Of a DNA stretch of 24,413 bases, positions 19,695 through 24,413 are shown in pieces. Under the pieces are notes generated by a model that was not told where the DNA came from, made no database searches, and saw nothing but the letters and a program-made list of their open reading frames with translations. Position 1 is the stretch's first letter. Each line of letters starts with the position of its first letter. A program made the position numbers and the translations under genes. Location: IMG/VR virus record IMGVR_UViG_3300041964_000197, positions 1 through 24,413 of that record, one strand, 5' to 3'. Source of the stretch: a virus.

Positions 19695-21017
19695 TTACCC
19701 ACGGTCGAGTGCGGACAGAATGGCGGTTCCGGCGTCGGTGCCCTCCCCCGCCATCTGCTCCTTCTCGGCCTCCCAGTCATAACCGATCGCTTTGGCAATG
19801 GTCTCTTTGCTTGCCACGCCCATCTGGAGATCCGCCTGTGCGGTTTGGCGTTGTTCGAGGACGTTGACCGGCGTCGTGTTCGGGAAAACGCACTCCACGG
19901 TGCAGCCCGCGAATCCGGCAAGTTCCAGGATGCGCTCGCACATATCTTCGATCATCTCGCCGAGGTGCGAGCGCTTCTCAGCCGTTTTTGACTCCAGCGG
20001 CTTGTAAAGGATCTGCAGCGCGGCCCCAGAAATAGGGCCCACGTTTTCGATCTTACCCGACGCGATCTCCGGTGTCCGAGAAAGAGAGTGGATCTCGGCC
20101 CGGAGCGACTTGTATAGATCGAGTAGCCCCTGAGCGCCCTCGGCCCCCATCTGAAGTTGGGACACCTCGACGCCTTCCGGGAGGGACACCGCGCCATCGG
20201 TCAGCCAGTCCATGCTCCGGCTGTTCAGGCCGTTGAGGATCGTTTTCGGGCTGGCGTGGTTGCGGAGCAGGCGGGACAAAAGGGACAGTACGACGTTGAT
20301 GCTCTGGTTCTGGGCGACGCAGGCATCGGAGGCGTCGGCGAGGCCGAGGTAGCCCAGCGGGTTGGTCAGGTTCTGCGCGTCGAACACCGGGCTCCACTCG
20401 TAGGGCCACTCTGTCTGCTCGACGACCTCCCATTTGCCGGAACCGGAGCGCTGGATTTCCTCCGTGATGAGCCAGCCCGCCCCAATCCGTTCCGTCACCT
20501 CCCGGTGCTTGTCGGTGCGGTGGGTCGCCGGGTTGTCGGACTCCCAGGCGACGATATAACTGACGGCGCGTTCGCAGTCGCGCGGGTCTGTCGCCACGTT
20601 CACCATAGCACTGTTTAGGGCCTGAAACCGGACGGGGACGCCGTTCTCAACGATCAGTTTCAGGAAGACATGCCCGATCACCGCCCCATTCAAAGCGGCC
20701 TTCCGCAGGCTCGCCTGGTGCTTGGAGCGAGAAAGGAACCCCGCCAGGAACTCCTGGGCCGCTTCTTGTCCGTCGCCGAGGACGTCAATCTTCGGCCCGT
20801 CCCCCAGCAGGTGCGCGGTCGAGGCATTTACGATCTCCGAGATGATCGGCAACACCACGTTGTCCTGCGCGTGGGGGTCTGTCTTCGTGGCGGTGAGCAC
20901 CGGCGGGAACTGCGCCTGGTACGCAGCCCACGGGTCGAGGGCGCGGGTGTGCTTCGCGGGGATCAGTGTAGCGGTTCCTTGCCGGAAGAAGCTCTTTACG
21001 GAATCGAGGATGTTCAT
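19695..21017 (-). CDS. portal protein (SPP1 gp6-like family)
   Basis: This 440-residue protein forms the dodecameric portal vertex through which DNA is packaged. The start is the ATG at 21017, six bases after the terL stop; a much longer open reading frame upstream is only the shadow of terL. Visible features are an N-terminal domain with NVVLPIISEIVNASTAHLLGD, WPYEWSPVFDAQNLTNPLG in the middle, and the family signature SRTPEIASGKIENVGPISGAA then LQILYKPLESKTAEKR leading to MIEDMCERILELAG, which matches the 'S-G-x-A-L-x...PL..K' helix of SPP1-type portals. The C-terminus (SKETIAKAIGYDWEAEKEQM) is typical too. It follows terminase directly, as usual. Confidence 0.88.
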   Translation of the reverse strand: MNILDSVKSFFRQGTATLIPAKHTRALDPWAAYQAQFPPVLTATKTDPHAQDNVVLPIISEIVNASTAHLLGDGPKIDVLGDGQEAAQEFLAGFLSRSKHQASLRKAALNGAVIGHVFLKLIVENGVPVRFQALNSAMVNVATDPRDCERAVSYIVAWESDNPATHRTDKHREVTERIGAGWLITEEIQRSGSGKWEVVEQTEWPYEWSPVFDAQNLTNPLGYLGLADASDACVAQNQSINVVLSLLSRLLRNHASPKTILNGLNSRSMDWLTDGAVSLPEGVEVSQLQMGAEGAQGLLDLYKSLRAEIHSLSRTPEIASGKIENVGPISGAALQILYKPLESKTAEKRSHLGEMIEDMCERILELAGFAGCTVECVFPNTTPVNVLEQRQTAQADLQMGVASKETIAKAIGYDWEAEKEQMAGEGTDAGTAILSALDRG

Positions 21018-21022
21018 GGGGG

Positions 21023-22243
21023 TTACCAGAAGGAAGGAAGGGACTGAGGCGCTTGCTGACGGGTTGCCGCCTTGACCGCCAGGGCCAGCGCGATCACGGT
21101 GTCGTCGTGCATCCCGGATGGGGCCGAGTAGGACGTCAGGCCGTTCGCGCTCTTGCGGGACTCGAAGGCAAGGAGTTCGCCCTTTTGCACCGGGTCGGAA
21201 AGGATTCGGATCGCCCGCTGTTCGAACGCGAGCGCGAGGTTGTCGATGAGAAGCGCCTTCGTAGCCTGGGTGGTCGTGAAGGAGAGCACGGGGAGTCCGA
21301 GACGCTGGAGGGCCTCGATGTTCGCCTGCCCAAACGAGTTCGCCTCGCAGATCATCACGGAGGGGAGGAACCGGTCGTGGAGGGCCTTGATCCGGTGTTG
21401 CTGCTGCACGAACTCCACGCCTGTATAGCGGTCGAGGAACACCTGCTCCCCGGTGGTCACGTCGATCACGGACATCACGGTGAAGTCGCCAGATCGCCCG
21501 AAGTCCAACCCGCAAACGTATTCGTGGCCTGACGCCGCAGACTCCTGGGCGCGGGCCGTGGCCGCCTCGATCACAGCGCGGAAGACCGCGCCGCCCCCCC
21601 GGATGAACTCGGCCTCGTACTCCTGGGTGAAAGTGTCCCGATCCGTGGTCTGTTTCTTCCGCGCGACCCAGGCAGCGACGCCGGGGATGGTCGGGTTGCT
21701 CACGGTCGGCGCGTGGTGGTAGGCCCAGTCCTCGTTCACTGGATCTTGCGCCATCAGTGCCAGGACGTGGAAGTAGTTGTAGCCGCGGGGCGTGGAGAGG
21801 AACCACGCCCCGCCGTTCAGATCGAGCAGCGTGGGCTCTATGCAGGTCTGCCACAGGCGGGACAGGTCGACGGCGATCGCGGCTTCGTCGACCACGACCA
21901 GAGCATACTTCCGGCCCAGCGCGGGATCGGGGCCGTCGAGCGTCCACATCTCGATCTCGCCGCCGGTGAGTAACTCGATTCGCTTCTCCTGCTCGTTCAC
22001 GGCCCGCGTCACCGGTTTCAGGAGTTGCTTCAGCCGCCTCCAGATCGGGAGCAGGTACTTGTAGTTCGGGGCGAACCAGGCAGCGGGGAGACCTTGTAGC
22101 GCGGCGGCGATGATGCGGTCAGTGCCGAGCACGGACTTCCCCCAGCGCCTCCCGCAGCACACGACGTTGTATTTCCGGGAGGCGCGGATGGCATCGACCT
22201 GACCGGCATGGGGGCGCGGCAGTTTCAGGGAAATGGGCGTCAT
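21023..22243 (-). CDS. terL: terminase large subunit (ATPase and nuclease)
   Basis: This 406-residue DNA-packaging motor subunit is complete. The ATPase domain has Walker A GRRWGKS (residues 31-37), Walker B YALVVVDEAA with Asp119/Glu120, and the coupling motif STPRG (150-154). The RNase H-like nuclease domain shows CGLDFGRSGD with Asp247, MICEANSFG with Glu300, and GMHDDTVIALALA with Asp380/Asp381, the expected metal-binding carboxylates. It cuts concatemeric DNA and pumps it through the portal. Its ATG (22243) overlaps the stop of the small subunit as ATGA. The rather short length suits a compact siphovirus terminase. All catalytic residues are present, so the gene looks functional. Confidence 0.95.
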   Translation of the reverse strand: MTPISLKLPRPHAGQVDAIRASRKYNVVCCGRRWGKSVLGTDRIIAAALQGLPAAWFAPNYKYLLPIWRRLKQLLKPVTRAVNEQEKRIELLTGGEIEMWTLDGPDPALGRKYALVVVDEAAIAVDLSRLWQTCIEPTLLDLNGGAWFLSTPRGYNYFHVLALMAQDPVNEDWAYHHAPTVSNPTIPGVAAWVARKKQTTDRDTFTQEYEAEFIRGGGAVFRAVIEAATARAQESAASGHEYVCGLDFGRSGDFTVMSVIDVTTGEQVFLDRYTGVEFVQQQHRIKALHDRFLPSVMICEANSFGQANIEALQRLGLPVLSFTTTQATKALLIDNLALAFEQRAIRILSDPVQKGELLAFESRKSANGLTSYSAPSGMHDDTVIALALAVKAATRQQAPQSLPSFW

Positions 22244-22539
22244 TCCGAGTCCGGCACAGGAGCTACATCCTCGTACTCCACGACGATCTTCTGGTTTCCA
22301 CCGTCCGGCCCGCTGACCTCCTGGCGCTGGATCGGGGTTCCGACAAGGTAGGCGAGCACCAACTGGGCGGCCTTCAGGTTGCCGTTCAGGGCCTCCGTCG
22401 CCAGCGTGTTCAGAATGCCTTCAACCGTCGCCGCGGGGATCGCTTTCTTGAGCAGGCGATCGAACTCGTCGCGGGCCTCCTGCCGAGGTCTGCCCGCGCC
22501 GGGTCTCGCGCCGCCATGTCCGGTGTTCCGTGCTGCCAT
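22240..22539 (-). CDS. terS: terminase small subunit
   Basis: This encodes 99 residues beginning MAARNTGHGGARPGAGRPRQ; 'GGxRPGAGRP' is a very common N-terminal motif of phage small terminases and related DNA-binding proteins. A helical middle (FDRLLKKAIPAATVEGILNTLATEALNGNLKAAQLVLAYLVG) fits a DNA-recognition and oligomerisation core, and the tail (VVEYEDVAPVPDSE) is acidic. It recognises the packaging site and hands DNA to TerL. I chose ATG 22539 over the 83-codon longer reading to 22788, which has a Cys/Arg/Ser-rich leader overlapping the divergent gene. It overlaps terL by four bases. The assignment rests mainly on position. Confidence 0.78.
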   Translation of the reverse strand: MAARNTGHGGARPGAGRPRQEARDEFDRLLKKAIPAATVEGILNTLATEALNGNLKAAQLVLAYLVGTPIQRQEVSGPDGGNQKIVVEYEDVAPVPDSE

Positions 22540-22767
22540 CTTGATTGTTCTTGAAAAGGAAAGAGCCCGCCCGCCCACTACGAAGTTGAAGTGGGAAACC
22601 GCGGGGGAGCGCGGCTGGGCAGGCGTACCGGAAGGTGCGGAAGAAGACGCGCCTCGGTCTCTGAAGGTAAAGTGCGGACGCCCAGCACATCCGCAAAGTA
22701 GGTGGCGGTTCCCCCACTCCAGAAGCGTTCCTGTAGCAATCGCAACGTTTGCTTTATAAGGGAGCGC
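22540..22767. other. divergent intergenic region between terS and sigma factor genes
   Basis: These 228 nt separate two diverging genes and should hold both promoters. It includes copy 1 of the recurring motif (22582-22592), a TTTATAA box (22753-22759) close before the sigma gene, whose reverse complement TTATAAA could serve terS, and GC-rich inverted stretches. No consensus promoter is clear. Confidence 0.5.
22582..22592 (-). promoter_or_regulatory. recurring late-region motif, copy 1 (before terS)
   Basis: AAGTTGAAGTG, reading CACTTCAACTT toward terS, 43 nt before its ATG, in the divergent region shared with the sigma factor gene. Confidence 0.4.
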
Positions 22768-23331
22768 ATGCACAAAGAGCGAAAACAATTCGAGGCGGCG
22801 GTCGAGGCGGAGCGAGGCCCTATGCTCCGGCAGTTACGGGGCCAGGTGGACGTGGAGACGGCGCAGGATCTGGTTCAGGACGCCATGCTGATCGCCGTTT
22901 CCACCGACGCCTGGCGGGAGATCATCTGCGTTAAAAGCTGGATGTGGGGCGTGGTAAAGAAGGTCGCCTGGGGCCACCGGAGGAAGCGGAAAGAGACCGT
23001 TTCCTTGGACGAGTTGATCGGCAAGATCGGCGAGGATGCTTCCGTTACCCGGCTGGCCCTGGCCTGGCCCGACGACACGCTTGAGCGCATGGAAGAAGAC
23101 GAGGAGTTCGCCGTGCGTGTCGGAGAGGTTCTCGAACTGGCGAAGGCGGCGGATCTGTCGCGGAAGGAATACTACGTCGTTGTCGCCCGGCTTCGGGGCC
23201 AGGAATACAAAGAGATCGCCCAGGTGATGGCGATCTCCGAGAACGCGGTGCGGACGTACCTGTCGCTGGCCCTGGCGAAGATCCGAGGCGTCAAAGCCGA
23301 CGCTTCCTTCACCGGAAGTGTACTAACCTAA
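22768..23331 (+). CDS. ECF-like sigma-70 family RNA polymerase sigma factor
   Basis: This 187-residue protein carries a sigma region 2 core (about 14-76: TAQDLVQDAMLIA, then KSWMWGVVKKVAWGHRRKRKE) and a region 4 helix-turn-helix (about 128-174: LSRKEYYVVVARLRGQEYKEI, then VMAISENAVRTYLSLALAKIRG), joined by an acidic linker. That two-domain layout, without regions 1.1 or 3, defines ECF sigma factors; phage relatives often act as late-gene activators near terS. ATG 22768 is preceded by AAGGGAG and is preferred over 22702. The gene diverges from terS across a 228-nt gap. Its last 9 bp overlap the converging unknown gene. Confidence 0.85.
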   Translation: MHKERKQFEAAVEAERGPMLRQLRGQVDVETAQDLVQDAMLIAVSTDAWREIICVKSWMWGVVKKVAWGHRRKRKETVSLDELIGKIGEDASVTRLALAWPDDTLERMEEDEEFAVRVGEVLELAKAADLSRKEYYVVVARLRGQEYKEIAQVMAISENAVRTYLSLALAKIRGVKADASFTGSVLT

Positions 23332-23760
23332 ACAACCGCAGTTGCGGCAGTCGGGCAGCAAGCCATAGATGACGTCGTAGGCCACATCGTAGGCCACATC
23401 GGTAGTAAGATATTCCGGGAAACCAGGGATGCGCGTTCGAGCTTCCCTGTGTATCCCCACCAAATCAGCACCTGTCAAAAAGCGGTGCTCTGAGGCACCT
23501 GACTCGTTGCTCCCGAACAGTTTGCCGATTCCGAGCGTGTCGGGAGTGGGCGGTGGATAACCAGCCCCCCACCCCACAAGCGACTTGAGGCGTGCTTTGA
23601 AGTTGCCATACCAGACGTCGTTGGCGCAGAATGAGGTCTCCGAGGTATCGTCTTTGACTTGGGCCACCTCATCGTAGAGCATACGAAGGCGCGGTTCGAG
23701 CACACACAGGCGATCAAACTCGGCGCGTACTTCGGGGTCATCAGGTTCATATTGCGGCAT
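23323..23760 (-). CDS. 145-residue protein of unknown function
   Basis: The ATG is backed by AGAGGA about 8 nt upstream and by a TAAAAT box at 23781-23786. The sequence starts acidic (MPQYEPDDPEVRAEF), contains a helical segment, aromatic/proline stretch (GWGAGYPPPTPDTLGIG) and ends with three cysteines within a short tail (CRNCGCLG). A perfect 12-bp tandem duplication (23377-23400) makes DVAYDVAYDV near the C-terminus. It converges with and overlaps the sigma factor gene by 9 bp, and is separated from late genes, so it is probably an early or lysogeny gene. No family was recognised. Confidence 0.65.
   Translation of the reverse strand: MPQYEPDDPEVRAEFDRLCVLEPRLRMLYDEVAQVKDDTSETSFCANDVWYGNFKARLKSLVGWGAGYPPPTPDTLGIGKLFGSNESGASEHRFLTGADLVGIHREARTRIPGFPEYLTTDVAYDVAYDVIYGLLPDCRNCGCLG
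23377..23400. repeat. perfect 12-bp tandem duplication
   Basis: The unit GTAGGCCACATC occurs twice without gap in the 145-residue gene and adds four residues in frame. A recent slippage event is likely. Confidence 0.8.
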
Positions 23761-23780
23761 CTCTTATTCCTCTTGGCTGT

Positions 23781-23791
23781 ATTTTACCTGA
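23781..23791 (-). promoter_or_regulatory. -10 region TCAGGTAAAAT of the 145-residue gene
   Basis: On the minus strand TCAGG-TAAAAT lies about 21 nt before the ATG, leaving a leader of about 14 nt that contains AGAGGA. It matches TCAGG-TATAAT of the moron promoter in 10 of 11 positions; no clear -35 is visible in either. Confidence 0.55.
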
Positions 23792-23837
23792 TTTTATGAG
23801 TGTGGCCGAATGGAAGCGCCGGGGAACCTCCGATGCC

Positions 23838-24413
23838 CTACGGGTTGCCGAGCGGAACACGGACGAGGTACTGCTGCCCCCCGCGAAGGACGCGCAGGAC
23901 TATGATGTCGCCGGGGCGCTTGCCGACGTTGTGGCGGTTTAGGTCTTCGGCGCTGCTGATCCACTGCCCATCGACCTGCGAAATGTAATCGCCCTTTCGT
24001 ATCCCGGCTAAATACGCGGTCGTGCCGGGAACGATGTTGCCGACGAACACGCCGTAGCCCGGCTGCAGGCCGTAGCTTGCGCCGACTCCAGGGGGGAGCG
24101 GCGCGAGGCTCACGCCGATCTTCGGGTTACCCAAGTCGGGCCGATATGCCGGTGCGGCGGGCGCGGGGACATACTGCGTCGCCGGGGCTGTCATGGCGGG
24201 GGCGCTATAGGTGCTACTCGGAGCGGTAGATCGGCTCCGCTCCGCATCCCACTTAGCGAAATCAACGAACATGATCCCCACCAGGATTGCCACCAGTGCC
24301 ATCCCGGTAAGGAACAGCCCCAACCCGCACCCGAACAACTTCTGCGCCTGTTCGCGCCCCCATACCGCCGCGACAAACAGAACCGCCAGCAGAAAGATTA
24401 CGATTACCCCCAT
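23838..24413 (-). CDS. membrane-anchored PDZ-domain protein
   Basis: This encodes 191 residues; the ATG is the last triplet of the window, so a longer upstream start cannot be excluded. Two hydrophobic helices (about residues 2-18 and 29-49: IVIFLLAVLFVAAVW and GLGLFLTGMALVAILVGIMF) are followed by a Ser/Pro/Ala-rich linker (~60-95) and a PDZ domain (~107-188) with GYGVFVGNIVPGTTAYLAGIRKGDYISQVDG, a carboxylate-binding-loop 'GYGV' and the 'AGIxKGDxIxxVDG' helix as in HtrA-type PDZ domains. No protease domain accompanies it. It may bind unfolded or C-terminal peptides at the membrane. A host gene or a phage accessory gene are both possible. Confidence 0.8.
   Translation of the reverse strand: MGVIVIFLLAVLFVAAVWGREQAQKLFGCGLGLFLTGMALVAILVGIMFVDFAKWDAERSRSTAPSSTYSAPAMTAPATQYVPAPAAPAYRPDLGNPKIGVSLAPLPPGVGASYGLQPGYGVFVGNIVPGTTAYLAGIRKGDYISQVDGQWISSAEDLNRHNVGKRPGDIIVLRVLRGGQQYLVRVPLGNP

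Noticed and set aside
21018-21947. N-terminal ~310-residue extension of the portal reading frame
   Set aside because: It lies entirely within terL in another frame, is Arg/Pro/Gly-rich nonsense, and the portal ATG at 21017 follows terL by six bases.
1-24413. Search for tRNA, rRNA, integrase, attachment site or insertion sequence
   Set aside because: No cloverleaf-like sequence, recombinase motif or terminal inverted repeats with transposase were seen; attachment sites cannot be judged without flanking sequence.

Overview
The window is most of the late (structural) region of a tailed phage or prophage with a long non-contractile tail, from a GC-rich host. One long leftward gene array on the minus strand (about 22539 down to 659) carries terS, terL, portal, Mu gpF/SPP1 gp7-type minor head protein, scaffold, major capsid protein, head-tail adaptor, head-closure protein, a block of six unusual genes, an HK97 gp10-like protein, tail terminator, major tail protein, the G/GT tail chaperone pair, tape measure, distal tail protein, a large modular tail hub/fibre and an NlpC/P60 lysin. 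The order and many ATGA or TGATG stop-start overlaps show one coupled transcription unit. Host phylum cannot be fixed from sequence alone. No tRNA, rRNA, CRISPR array, integrase or insertion sequence was seen, so prophage versus free phage is undecided.

Left edge (1-640): two small plus-strand genes (ribbon-helix-helix-like protein, two-helix membrane protein) run toward a strong bidirectional terminator at 571-601 that also closes the late unit. Right edge (22540-24413): a divergent ECF-like sigma factor gene, a minus-strand unknown gene whose 3' end overlaps it by 9 bp, and a membrane-anchored PDZ-domain protein ending at the window edge. The sigma factor is the obvious candidate regulator. 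An 11-mer (AAGTTGAAGTG on the plus strand) occurs in three non-coding gaps, upstream of terS, of the scaffold and of the major tail protein.

Departures from a standard siphovirus plan: (i) a plus-strand moron gene with its own TATAAT promoter sits between minor head protein and portal; (ii) six genes lie between head-closure protein and gp10-like protein: two small membrane proteins resembling lysis components, a small unknown, a LamG-like lectin, a 290-residue structural-type protein and an 85-residue protein; (iii) the tail chaperone gene has a textbook -1 frameshift site (CCCAAAC, 7-nt spacer, 6-bp GC stem).

Four essential genes (major capsid, head-tail adaptor, tail terminator, tape measure) are each broken by single-base frame changes, eight in total, seven of them apparent one-base losses, mostly at short G/C runs. 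Apart from these changes no other damage was noticed in their reading frames, so I favour assembly or sequencing indels, or very recent decay, over old pseudogenes. Strong hairpins follow several of the major structural genes, and two short perfect palindromes are dispersed through the head and tail region.
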